A stretch of 64,000 bases of DNA from positions 1 through 64,000 of the forward strand of contig NZ_JADVOP010000012.1 in assembly GCF_016508585.1 (NCBI RefSeq). Reading direction: 5' to 3'. Positions 34,600 to 43,137 of this stretch are shown piece by piece. Each line of letters opens with the position of its first letter. Position 1 is the first letter of the stretch. This stretch comes from Acinetobacter baumannii (GTDB taxonomy: Bacteria > Pseudomonadota > Gammaproteobacteria > Pseudomonadales > Moraxellaceae). A program made the translations under genes and the position numbers. Under the pieces are notes generated by a model. It was not told the DNA's origin, did no database searches, and saw nothing but the letters and a program-made list of their open reading frames with translations.

Positions 34600-35826
34600 A
34601 TGACAGCGTTACAGGACGACACTCGCTTTTCTAAACCCCTCATTTATATGCTCATTGGAAGTGCCTTCATCTTGGCGCTTTCTTTGGGTGTGCGTCATGG
34701 TTTTGGTCTCTATCTGGTCCCCATGAGCCATGAATTCAACTGGAGCCATCAGGTTTTTAGTCTAGCGATCGCCATGCAAAACTTGCTTTGGGGTGCCGTA
34801 CAACCCTTCACAGGCGCGCTTGCGGACAAATACGGCAGTAAAAAAATTGTTGCTGTGGGAGGTGTACTTTATACGATTGGCCTGTTGTTAATGTCAGTCA
34901 GTTCAAATGCACTTCTGCTTGACTTCAGTGTGGGCTTAATCATTGGCCTAGCTCTCTCCGCAACATCATTTTCAGTACTCCTCTCAGCAGTAGGGCGTGC
35001 TGCTCATCCAAGCAAACGCAGTATGGCAATGGGGATCGCAAGTGCTGCAGGTTCATTCGGGCAATTTATCATGTTGCCCACCACCCTCCTACTCATTAAA
35101 AATTTTGGATGGTCTTCTGCACTGGTCATTACGGCAGTCTTGATTGTATTGATTATTCCATTGGCATGGATGCTGAAAGCACCAATGTATGCGCCACCAA
35201 ACGCAGTCAAGCAGGCACTCCAACCAAGCTTAACCTTTAAGCAAATTTTAAAGATTGCCTTTCATCACAAACCATTTCTGTGGCTTGCCTTTGGTTTCTT
35301 GGTCTGTGGCTTCCAAGTGGTGTTCCTAGGTATTCACCTGCCTGGCTATCTGATTGATCATGGCTTTGATGCTTCGACGGGTACAATGTTTCTCGCCTTG
35401 GTTGGACTCTTTAATATTGTAGGGACATATGCAGCAGGTTGGCTAGGTGATAAATATTCAAAACCCCATTTGTTAATGGGGTTATATGGCTTAAGAGGAG
35501 TGACCATTATTGCATTTCTTATACTGCCTCTGAGCATCTGGACAGTATATGCTTTCGGCATCATTATGGGGATACTCTGGCTTTCAACCGTTCCTTTAAC
35601 CAATGGAATTGTTGCCAATATGTTTGGGGTAAAATACTTAACCATGCTCAGTGGCATCGTATTTTTTACCCATCAGGTCGGCTCATTTTTTGGTGGCTGG
35701 CTGGGTGGGCTGAACCATGATATAACAGGTAACTACAACATCATTTGGGGCTGCTCAATTGCCTTGAGCCTGTTTGGCGTGATTGTGCATTTCTTTGTAA
35801 ATGAGGAGGCGGTTGTCAATGATTGA
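34600..35826 (+). CDS. MFS transporter (OFA/CynX-like)
   Basis: The 408-residue protein has 12 membrane helices, MFS motif A (GALADKYGSKKIV near residue 70), and a second copy between helices 8 and 9 (GWLGDKYSKPHLL). Its N-terminus (GVRHGFGLYLVPMSHEFNWS) is typical of the oxalate/formate-antiporter-like or monocarboxylate branch. The substrate is unknown. The stop overlaps a 44-codon membrane peptide gene by 8 bp. Confidence 0.9.
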   Translation: MTALQDDTRFSKPLIYMLIGSAFILALSLGVRHGFGLYLVPMSHEFNWSHQVFSLAIAMQNLLWGAVQPFTGALADKYGSKKIVAVGGVLYTIGLLLMSVSSNALLLDFSVGLIIGLALSATSFSVLLSAVGRAAHPSKRSMAMGIASAAGSFGQFIMLPTTLLLIKNFGWSSALVITAVLIVLIIPLAWMLKAPMYAPPNAVKQALQPSLTFKQILKIAFHHKPFLWLAFGFLVCGFQVVFLGIHLPGYLIDHGFDASTGTMFLALVGLFNIVGTYAAGWLGDKYSKPHLLMGLYGLRGVTIIAFLILPLSIWTVYAFGIIMGILWLSTVPLTNGIVANMFGVKYLTMLSGIVFFTHQVGSFFGGWLGGLNHDITGNYNIIWGCSIALSLFGVIVHFFVNEEAVVND

Positions 35827-35953
35827 TACCGATAGATGGTTTAAATTGGCTGTTTGGAGTGTCATTATTCTAGTATTGCTCTTATCGAGCCTATTGTGGC
35901 TGAACACACCTGAATTATTTGAATATTTCAATATGGCTTTTTGCGCACATTAA
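35819..35953 (+). CDS. 44-aa membrane peptide coupled to the MFS gene
   Basis: A 44-codon frame (MIDTDRWFKLAVWS...) overlaps the last 8 bp of the transporter gene. GAGGAGG, inside the transporter's last codons, is well placed as its ribosome binding site. Residues 9-29 are hydrophobic (LAVWSVIILVLLLSSLLWL), so one membrane helix is expected; the end is EYFNMAFCAH. Overlap suggests translational coupling, so it may be an accessory subunit of the transporter. No family is recognised. Confidence 0.65.
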   Translation: MIDTDRWFKLAVWSVIILVLLLSSLLWLNTPELFEYFNMAFCAH

Positions 35954-36020
35954 ATAGTACTTAGGGCAGCTTTTTTAGCGCTCTCTTCAAACCTTGTCCT
36001 TTAACAAAACTGTCCAGACA

Positions 36021-36052
36021 TTAAAAAGACCATTAAAAATGGTCTTTTTAAT
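36021..36052. terminator. Bidirectional terminator
   Basis: TTAAAAAGACCATT and AATGGTCTTTTTAA form a perfect stem with A- and T-tracts on both sides. It separates the convergent MFS/peptide operon and the OYE gene. Confidence 0.9.
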
Positions 36053-36071
36053 CATCCGTTTATAGATAACC

Positions 36072-37316
36072 TCACGCTGATTTGCGCGAGTTTACTCGTC
36101 CTTGAATCACAGCTTTGACATTATTTTTTGCATAATTCAAGAAAACTTTTAATGGGGAAAGCTTCGGATTCGGTTTTTTGCCTTCGCCAATTGCTTTAAA
36201 TTGAGCGGCGTACCAAAGGATTTCCATAATTGCCATTTTATCAACAAATGGAATACCGGTTTTAATTTGCTCTACTGCATAGCGCACATCCCGACCAGCG
36301 ATTAAATTATTACTCACATCGGGTTCTACTGCTAAAGGACGGGCAATACCAATAAACTCGCAAGCACCACTGTCCAGTGCTGCATTCATCCCTTGCGCCG
36401 TACGGAACCCCCCCGTTACCATCAAATGACATTTAACCTCTTTACGAATCTTTTCAGCAAAATCCAGGAAATATGCTTCTCGTGCAATTGTGCTCGGTTT
36501 CCGTTTGTCTGCCTTTGCTCCTGCCATCGCGGGTGCTTCATAAGTCCCCCCCGAAATTTCAATAATATCAATACCAGCTGCATCGATGGCTTTAAATACT
36601 TGTACAACCTCTTGTTCGGTAATTCCACCCCGTTGGAAATCTGCAGAATTCAACTTTACGGATACAATAAAGTTTTCCGAGGTTTTGGCACGAACTGCTT
36701 GATAAATTTCCAACAGGAAACGCATACGGTTTTCAATCGAACCACCCCACTGATCTTGGCGTTTATTGGTTAATGGGGAAAGAAATTGGCTAATTAAATA
36801 CCCATGCGCGCCGTGAAGCTGTACCCCCTCAAATCCGGCTTTTTCACAAATTCGTGCAGATTCGGCAAACCGTTGAATAATATTGATGATCTCGGCTTCA
36901 TCCAGCTCCCGAGGTGTTCCAAATGTGGTTGCCAGTAAAGGACTAAATGGTACGGCAGACGGCGCAACAGTTTCTTTATTTAGCCCTTTTGGACACTGAC
37001 GTCCTGGATGTGACAATTGAATCAATTGCACCATGCCATGTTTTTTGCCGATATTTGCCCATTCAGTCAATTTGGCAAGATCTCTTTCGGTTTCAACAAC
37101 GACAACACCCGGCTCATTTTTAGCACGGAAATCCACCATCACATTCCCTGTGATGGCACAACCCAAACCACCTTTGCCCCAAGCATCATACAATCCCAAA
37201 TGCAGTTGATTTGGTTGTCCAGCATGGTTTGCCAATGCTTCACTCATTGCACCTTTAATAATACGGTTTTTGAATAGCGTGTTTTTTATTTCTAATGATT
37301 CTGCAAGATGGCTCAT
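36072..37316 (-). CDS. NADH:flavin oxidoreductase (Old Yellow Enzyme family)
   Basis: The 414-residue FMN enzyme has the OYE TIM-barrel pattern: FKNRIIKGAMSEA, LIQLSHPGRQCP, FEGVQLHGAHGYLISQFLSP (His pair for substrate), NKRQDQWGGSIENRMRF, and a late GFRTAQGMNAAL. It belongs to the NADH:flavin oxidoreductase branch reducing activated alkenes. A perfect palindrome 17 bp upstream suggests TetR-type repression, as for nemA/NemR, but no regulator gene lies nearby. The C-terminus carries extra basic residues. Confidence 0.9.
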   Translation of the reverse strand: MSHLAESLEIKNTLFKNRIIKGAMSEALANHAGQPNQLHLGLYDAWGKGGLGCAITGNVMVDFRAKNEPGVVVVETERDLAKLTEWANIGKKHGMVQLIQLSHPGRQCPKGLNKETVAPSAVPFSPLLATTFGTPRELDEAEIINIIQRFAESARICEKAGFEGVQLHGAHGYLISQFLSPLTNKRQDQWGGSIENRMRFLLEIYQAVRAKTSENFIVSVKLNSADFQRGGITEQEVVQVFKAIDAAGIDIIEISGGTYEAPAMAGAKADKRKPSTIAREAYFLDFAEKIRKEVKCHLMVTGGFRTAQGMNAALDSGACEFIGIARPLAVEPDVSNNLIAGRDVRYAVEQIKTGIPFVDKMAIMEILWYAAQFKAIGEGKKPNPKLSPLKVFLNYAKNNVKAVIQGRVNSRKSA

Positions 37317-37333
37317 GGTCAGATCCCTTTATG

Positions 37334-37353
37334 ATTAGAGTTTTTACTCTAAT
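37334..37353. promoter_or_regulatory. TetR-type operator of the OYE gene
   Basis: ATTAGAGT-TTTT-ACTCTAAT is a perfect 20-bp inverted repeat between the promoter (possible -35 TTGAAC about 22 bp further upstream) and the start codon. Its size and location fit a TetR-family repressor site. Confidence 0.6.
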
Positions 37354-37450
37354 TTAAATTTAGCACAGTTCAAGCGTAAATCTGACAATTTAATTTGTCA
37401 ATTTTGTAAATGTGACTGAACAGATTAAAACATATCGCTTCTTTGCAGGT

Positions 37451-39049
37451 TTAATATTGGCTCGCGGCAATCAACTTTTTTGTATAAGCATTCAAGGGCT
37501 TATCAAATAAGGCTTGCGTGTCTTGAAGTTCTATAACCTGAGCATTTTTCAGGACCAAAACTTTCTGACAAAGTGCTTTCACGACCTGCAAGTCGTGACT
37601 GATAAACAAATAACTCATTTGATAGTCAAGTTGCAATTGTCGCAATAATTTTACAATCGCTCGCTGTGTGGTTCGATCAAGTGCTGAAGTAGGCTCATCA
37701 AGAATCAGTAATTTAGGTCGCAGCACCACTGCACGCGCCAAAGCAACTCGTTGCCGTTGACCACCAGACAATTGATGCGGATACAGCTGTTTGAGTGTAA
37801 TGGGTAATTCCACCTTATCCAGAATTTCATTGATCCGAATGATCATTTCAGATTCTTTTAGCTTTTGTAGTACTAAACCTTCTCGGATAATCTGATCGAC
37901 AGTCATGCGAGGATTTAAGCTACTTAATGGATCCTGAAAAACAATTTGAAAATTCTGACGTAACGGTCTTAATTTTCGTTGATTCAAGCGATTGATATCT
38001 TGATTTAAGAGCACAATATTACCTGTACTTTCGATCAGTCTTGCAATAGCTAAGGCGAGAGATGTTTTACCAGAACCGCTCTCCCCCACAATGCCGATAG
38101 ATTCAGCACGATCCAAGCGTAAATTTAAAGGTTCAACCGCAATAAAATAATCTTGAATACGGTTTAAAATACCTTTACGAATTGGAAATTTAACTCCAAG
38201 ACGGTGCAAGGATAAAACCAAATGGCTGCCTTTCGGTGCGGGATTGGCTTCACCGAAGTCATGATCCAGTAAATACTGGGTATACGCGGCTTTAGGTTTT
38301 TGAAAAATATCTCGAACCCATCCCCTCTCTTCGACTCGTCCTTGATTCATCACAATCACTTGATTGGAATATTTACGAACCAGATTCAGATCATGACTGA
38401 TCAAAATCATCGCCATTTTATGATTTAAAATCAGCAGTTGTAATAAGTTTAAGACTTGGGATTGTAAAGTGACATCCAAGGCAGTGGTCGGTTCATCCGC
38501 AATAATAATTTCAGGCTTTTGTGCCAATACAGAGGCAATTAAGACACGCTGTCTTTGCCCTCCAGACAACTCGTGTGGATAACGTTGCAGCTTATCCTCA
38601 GGATCATCCATGCCGACATCACACAATAAATCATAGACGCGCTTTCTGGCTTTCTCTTTAGGCATGCCTTCCAAAAGTAAAGTTTCACCCACAATCCGTT
38701 CAACTTTATGCAATGGATTTAAAGCCGTCATCGGTTCTTGAAAAATCATGGCAATTTTTTTACCACGAATCTTTAAATGTGTATTTTGACTGATCGATAA
38801 CAAATCCTGTTGATCATATACAGCTTGTCCTGTCGCTTTTAAATCGTCAGGGAGTAATCCCAACAAGGCCAAACCGCTGATGGATTTACCAGATCCACTT
38901 TCTCCCACAATCGCAACTGTTTCACCGATATGCAAATCAAAATTCAGGTTTTCAACCAACACTTTTTGTTGTTTATTTTCAATATGTAAATGTTTGACAG
39001 ACAACAACAAAGCTTCATCATTATTTTTGGCGTTTTGGATCGAATGCAT
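37451..39049 (-). CDS. yejF: Peptide ABC transporter ATPase YejF (two NBDs)
   Basis: The protein of about 532 residues has two complete ATPase domains: Walker A GESGSGKS in each half (near 45 and 315), two LSGGQRQRV signatures, and Walker B IIADEP and LLILDEP. It powers YejBE-mediated uptake of peptides, including microcin C in E. coli. The ATG at 39049 follows GGGGAGG; it overlaps the end of yejE by 29 bp. It is the last gene of yejABEF. Confidence 0.93.
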   Translation of the reverse strand: MHSIQNAKNNDEALLLSVKHLHIENKQQKVLVENLNFDLHIGETVAIVGESGSGKSISGLALLGLLPDDLKATGQAVYDQQDLLSISQNTHLKIRGKKIAMIFQEPMTALNPLHKVERIVGETLLLEGMPKEKARKRVYDLLCDVGMDDPEDKLQRYPHELSGGQRQRVLIASVLAQKPEIIIADEPTTALDVTLQSQVLNLLQLLILNHKMAMILISHDLNLVRKYSNQVIVMNQGRVEERGWVRDIFQKPKAAYTQYLLDHDFGEANPAPKGSHLVLSLHRLGVKFPIRKGILNRIQDYFIAVEPLNLRLDRAESIGIVGESGSGKTSLALAIARLIESTGNIVLLNQDINRLNQRKLRPLRQNFQIVFQDPLSSLNPRMTVDQIIREGLVLQKLKESEMIIRINEILDKVELPITLKQLYPHQLSGGQRQRVALARAVVLRPKLLILDEPTSALDRTTQRAIVKLLRQLQLDYQMSYLFISHDLQVVKALCQKVLVLKNAQVIELQDTQALFDKPLNAYTKKLIAASQY

Positions 39050-40037
39050 CGCGTGTTGCCTCCCCAATATAAATTAATAATGATAAAACCAAAGCCAAAG
39101 TAAAAAAACCAGAGAGTGCTAGCCATGGCGCATCTAAATTATTTTTACCTTGTAACAGTAACTCCCCCAAAGAAGCTGCATCAGGAGGTAAACCATATCC
39201 CAGGAAATCCAATGCCGTAAGCGCAGTAATATTTGCAGTCAGCATAAAAGGGAGTTGTGACAGGCTTGAGCTCATGACATTGGGTAAAATATGTCTAAAA
39301 ATAATCACTGAATCAGTTACACCCAAAGCCCGAGCTGCTTGAACATAATCTAAATGGCGTGCACGAAGAAACTCCGCACGAACAAGACCGACAAGCTCTG
39401 TCCAGCCAAAAATTAACATGATCAAAAATAGCCAATATACACTTGGTGTAAACAAGCTGACTAAAATAATCACCATAAATAAAGTCGGTAAGCCTCCCCA
39501 GACTTCAAGGATTCGCTGCCCGATTAAATCCACCCATCCACCGTAATAGCCCTGAATTGCACCAACTGCAATTCCCAGAAAAGCCGCAAACAGCGTCAGG
39601 GCAAAACCAAAGAGTAACGATATCCGTAATCCATAAAGAATTCGGGCTAAAACATCACGCCCTTGGTCATCTGTTCCCAACCAATTTTGCGCTGTGGGTG
39701 GCGATGGTACAGGAACGGTTAAATCTAGATTAGGCGTTTGATAGGAATAATGCAGCAGCGGCCAAATCGCCCAGCCCTTTTCATCAATCAACTGCTGAAC
39801 AACAGGATCACGATAATCTGCTTCAGTTTCAAAAACTCCACCGAAAGTCGTTTCTGGATATGCTTTGAAGACAGGCATGTAATAATGCTGATCGTATTTC
39901 ACAAGCACAGGCTTATCATTGGCAATAAATTCAGCTGAAATAGAAACGACAAACAATGTCATGAATAGGATAAAGCAGGCAAAGCCCCATCGATTCTGTT
40001 TAAATTTTTCTAAGCGAGCACGCATAATGGGTGACAT
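39021..40037 (-). CDS. yejE: Peptide ABC transporter permease YejE
   Basis: The 338-residue permease has an N-terminal helix, a periplasmic loop of about 80 residues (TTFGGVFETEADYRDP is typical of YejE), and a DppC-type transmembrane domain with the EAA loop (AARALGVTDSVIIFRHILPN, about 230-250). It forms the channel with YejB. The ATG overlaps the yejB stop (TGATG). Confidence 0.93.
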   Translation of the reverse strand: MSPIMRARLEKFKQNRWGFACFILFMTLFVVSISAEFIANDKPVLVKYDQHYYMPVFKAYPETTFGGVFETEADYRDPVVQQLIDEKGWAIWPLLHYSYQTPNLDLTVPVPSPPTAQNWLGTDDQGRDVLARILYGLRISLLFGFALTLFAAFLGIAVGAIQGYYGGWVDLIGQRILEVWGGLPTLFMVIILVSLFTPSVYWLFLIMLIFGWTELVGLVRAEFLRARHLDYVQAARALGVTDSVIIFRHILPNVMSSSLSQLPFMLTANITALTALDFLGYGLPPDAASLGELLLQGKNNLDAPWLALSGFFTLALVLSLLIYIGEATRDAFDPKRQK

Positions 40038-41107
40038 CACTTTGCACCTCTTGATTCAAAATCGATTCGAGGATCAATCACCCGATACAACACATCGCAA
40101 ATCAATCTTAAAATCAGTCCAAACAGTGTCAAAAAGAATAAACTACCAAAAATCACAGGATAATCGCGCTGCTGTACAGCTTCAAAACCCAGTAAGCCTA
40201 AACCATCTAAATTAAAAATAATCTCAATCAGCAAGTTACCTACAAAAAATACACCCACCAGTACTTCGGGTAATCCTGCGACAATCACCAATAACGCATT
40301 GCGGAATACATGTTTATAGAGCACAGTATTTTCTGTCAGACCTTTGGCCCGTGCAGCGAGAACATAGGGCTTATTTAACTCCTCCATAAAGGAGTATTTG
40401 GTTAGATAGGTTAAACTTGCAAAACCACCAAGCACCATCGCCAGCAACGGTAAAGCCATGTGCCAAAAATAATCGACTATCTTTTCAAAAAAATTCAGAC
40501 TATGAAAGTGATCGGATACAAACCCTTGTAAGGGGAACCACTGGTAATAAGAACCACCAGCAAAAAAGACAATCAACAAAATTGCAAAAACAAAAGCAGG
40601 AACGGCATAACCTACCGCAAGCAGCAATGATGTCGCTCGATCAAAAATAAGACCATTCTGTCTGGCTTTTCTTATGCCTAAAGGGATAGAGATTAAGTAA
40701 ATCAGTAAAGTGCTCCACAACCCCAGAGAAAGCGTTACCGGCATTTTTTCAAGAAGCAGTTGGGTCACCGGCTTGTCTTTAAAAAAACTCGTTCCAAAAT
40801 CAAAAGCCAAATAGTTTTCTAACATCAACCCAAAACGTTGATACGCAGGCTGATCAAAACCATATTGTTTTTTGATTTGCGCAATCATTTCTTCACTCAG
40901 ACCATGTGCTCCACGATATTCATGACGATCAATTGAAGCTGATATCCCACCATTGCTGATACGTTCTCTTTGAAAGTTCTCTGTTTGCTGAATCGCTTGC
41001 TCAACAGGTCCACCAGGTGCAATTTGAACCACAACAAAATTGATCAGTAAAACAAAGAACAATGTTGGAATGATCAGAAACAGCCTTTTGAATATATATG
41101 TGCCCAT
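40037..41107 (-). CDS. yejB: Peptide ABC transporter permease YejB
   Basis: The 356-residue permease has six membrane segments and the DppB-type EAA loop (LAARAKGLTENTVLYKHVFR, about 260-280). The long first periplasmic loop (about 40-100) is usual for YejB. It lies 114 bp after yejA and is coupled to yejE. Confidence 0.93.
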   Translation of the reverse strand: MGTYIFKRLFLIIPTLFFVLLINFVVVQIAPGGPVEQAIQQTENFQRERISNGGISASIDRHEYRGAHGLSEEMIAQIKKQYGFDQPAYQRFGLMLENYLAFDFGTSFFKDKPVTQLLLEKMPVTLSLGLWSTLLIYLISIPLGIRKARQNGLIFDRATSLLLAVGYAVPAFVFAILLIVFFAGGSYYQWFPLQGFVSDHFHSLNFFEKIVDYFWHMALPLLAMVLGGFASLTYLTKYSFMEELNKPYVLAARAKGLTENTVLYKHVFRNALLVIVAGLPEVLVGVFFVGNLLIEIIFNLDGLGLLGFEAVQQRDYPVIFGSLFFLTLFGLILRLICDVLYRVIDPRIDFESRGAK

Positions 41108-41221
41108 GGCAACAGGGTTCCTTATGTCCTCATGAGGATGGATAAATCAAATTAAGCATGACTCAGTTTAAGTCGCCTATGCTTTTCAGGTTATTAACAC
41201 TGAAGTCGATTATTGAATGCA

Positions 41222-43060
41222 CTATTTTTTTAAATATTGCTCTACTTTTTTAGTTTCAATGGAATCTGCCCACCAATACTCCAAACCCAGTGACAGTTTC
41301 GGTTTAATCGCCGGATAGTGATACATATTCCAATAAGCATACCAATTTTTATCGTTGCCGTAGGTCAAAATTTGATAATAACCAGCACGTAATACACGAT
41401 CGAGTGCACGTGTATGCAATACCAATTGTTCACGATTTGGTGAAGCAATGATCTTCTGAATCAACTGATCGATTACAGGATTTTTAATTCCTGCATAGTT
41501 ATAGTTACCCACTTCATCTGCTGCTCTAGATCCCCACATTTGAACCTGTTCAGCGCCCGGTGTCAGAGATTGCGGCATATCCATTGGCGTCATCTGAAAA
41601 TCCAAACGACGCATACGCTCAGTATATTGAGGTAAATCCACTTGACGAATACTGGCCTGAATACCTAATTTTTTTAAATTGCGTATGTAGGGCAATAAGG
41701 TTCTTTGTGCTCCATCTTGATGAATCAAAAACTCAATTCGAATAGGTTTACCCTGCTGATCAAGCAATTGCCCTTGATAGAAGCGATATCCCGCTTTTAA
41801 TAGAATAGAGCGCGCGATCAATAAATTTTGACGATTAAAACCACTGGCATCAGAAACAGGATATTTCCAATCTGCCAATACGCCTTGTCGTTGTAAAGCA
41901 GAAAGTTGCTTGAGATAAGGTTGCAGTATTGCGAGTTCTTGCTTGCTGGGTTTTCCCGTTGCAGCTAGTTCGCTGTTTTGAAAATGGCTTTGCAGTCGAA
42001 TATTTTGCCCGTATAACAGAGCTTTATTGATCCATTCAAAATCATAAGCATAGGTCAGTGCTTGTCGGAAAAATAAATTATTAAACGGAGGCTTACGGGT
42101 ATTGAATACCAAACTTTGCGTCAATGCAGGCGTTTGAATGGTAGTGGTATAAAGCTTGACCAGCCCTGCTTTGACCGCAGGAAACCGATAAGCAGTGACC
42201 CAATTACGCGCGTTTTTCTCTTGATAAAATGAATACTGTCCTGACTTAAATCCCTCAAAAGCAACTTCGGGGCTTCGATAATAAACGTACTTGATTCGAT
42301 CAAAGTTGTAACGTCCCCGATTGACGGGCAAATCCTTTGCCCAATAGTTTGGGTTACGTCTATAAGTGACACTACGTCCAGAGTCAATTCGTTCAATTAA
42401 ATACGGACCTGATCCCAAAATCGGTTGCAAAGTGATTTTGCTATAGTCCCTATTTTTCCAATCTGCTTTTGAATAAATCGCGATCTTTGCCAAAATATAA
42501 GGCATGTCAGGATTATGTGCAGATTTAAAAGTCATTTTTACCTGATATTTAGACAATACTTCTGTTTTTGCCAAGTCAGATAAATACATTTGAAAGCCAA
42601 GGTTGGCTTTGGTCTGAATCGTATCAAAGCTAAATTTGACATCTTCAGCGGTGACAGGTGTTCCATCACTAAAACGGGCTTGAGGATTTAGGTGAAAAAT
42701 TACAAATTTGGTTCTCGCAGGGTCATAACTGACTTTTTCAGCAAGCAGTGGATATAACACACCTGGCTCATCCAGTGAGCTATCCATCAAGCTATCAAAT
42801 ACATAATTGATTCCTTCAGTCGAACTGCCTTTGCCATTCAAACTATTTAAATTATCAAATGTACCAATACTTGCCGTACTGATATAACCGCCTTTAGGTG
42901 CATTCTTGTTGGCATAAGGCATAACCTGAGCTTTGACATATAATGGCGAATTATGAACCGCGATATATGGTGTGGTCTGTATTGCAGCGGCAACATCCAC
43001 TGCAATACTGCTCCCCAATGCCAATACCAATGTACTGACACATCTAAAACTCAGGTGCAT
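41222..43060 (-). CDS. yejA: Peptide ABC transporter binding protein YejA
   Basis: The 612-residue protein has a signal peptide (cut near AVDVAAA) and the extended SBP_bac_5 fold: NSLNGKGSSTEGINYVFDSL, VSYDPARTKFVIFHLNPQA, FSDGTPVTAEDVKFSFDT, QPILGSGPYLIERID. It delivers oligopeptides to YejBEF; in E. coli this system imports microcin C. It is first in the yejABEF operon, with the same gene order as in E. coli. No lipobox is present. Confidence 0.93.
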   Translation of the reverse strand: MHLSFRCVSTLVLALGSSIAVDVAAAIQTTPYIAVHNSPLYVKAQVMPYANKNAPKGGYISTASIGTFDNLNSLNGKGSSTEGINYVFDSLMDSSLDEPGVLYPLLAEKVSYDPARTKFVIFHLNPQARFSDGTPVTAEDVKFSFDTIQTKANLGFQMYLSDLAKTEVLSKYQVKMTFKSAHNPDMPYILAKIAIYSKADWKNRDYSKITLQPILGSGPYLIERIDSGRSVTYRRNPNYWAKDLPVNRGRYNFDRIKYVYYRSPEVAFEGFKSGQYSFYQEKNARNWVTAYRFPAVKAGLVKLYTTTIQTPALTQSLVFNTRKPPFNNLFFRQALTYAYDFEWINKALLYGQNIRLQSHFQNSELAATGKPSKQELAILQPYLKQLSALQRQGVLADWKYPVSDASGFNRQNLLIARSILLKAGYRFYQGQLLDQQGKPIRIEFLIHQDGAQRTLLPYIRNLKKLGIQASIRQVDLPQYTERMRRLDFQMTPMDMPQSLTPGAEQVQMWGSRAADEVGNYNYAGIKNPVIDQLIQKIIASPNREQLVLHTRALDRVLRAGYYQILTYGNDKNWYAYWNMYHYPAIKPKLSLGLEYWWADSIETKKVEQYLKK

Positions 43061-43137
43061 TCCCCTACTTTCCTTGATTTAAAAAATCATTTTTGAAATT
43101 TTAATCGCTCACCAGATCCATGTCTCACCAAAATCCA

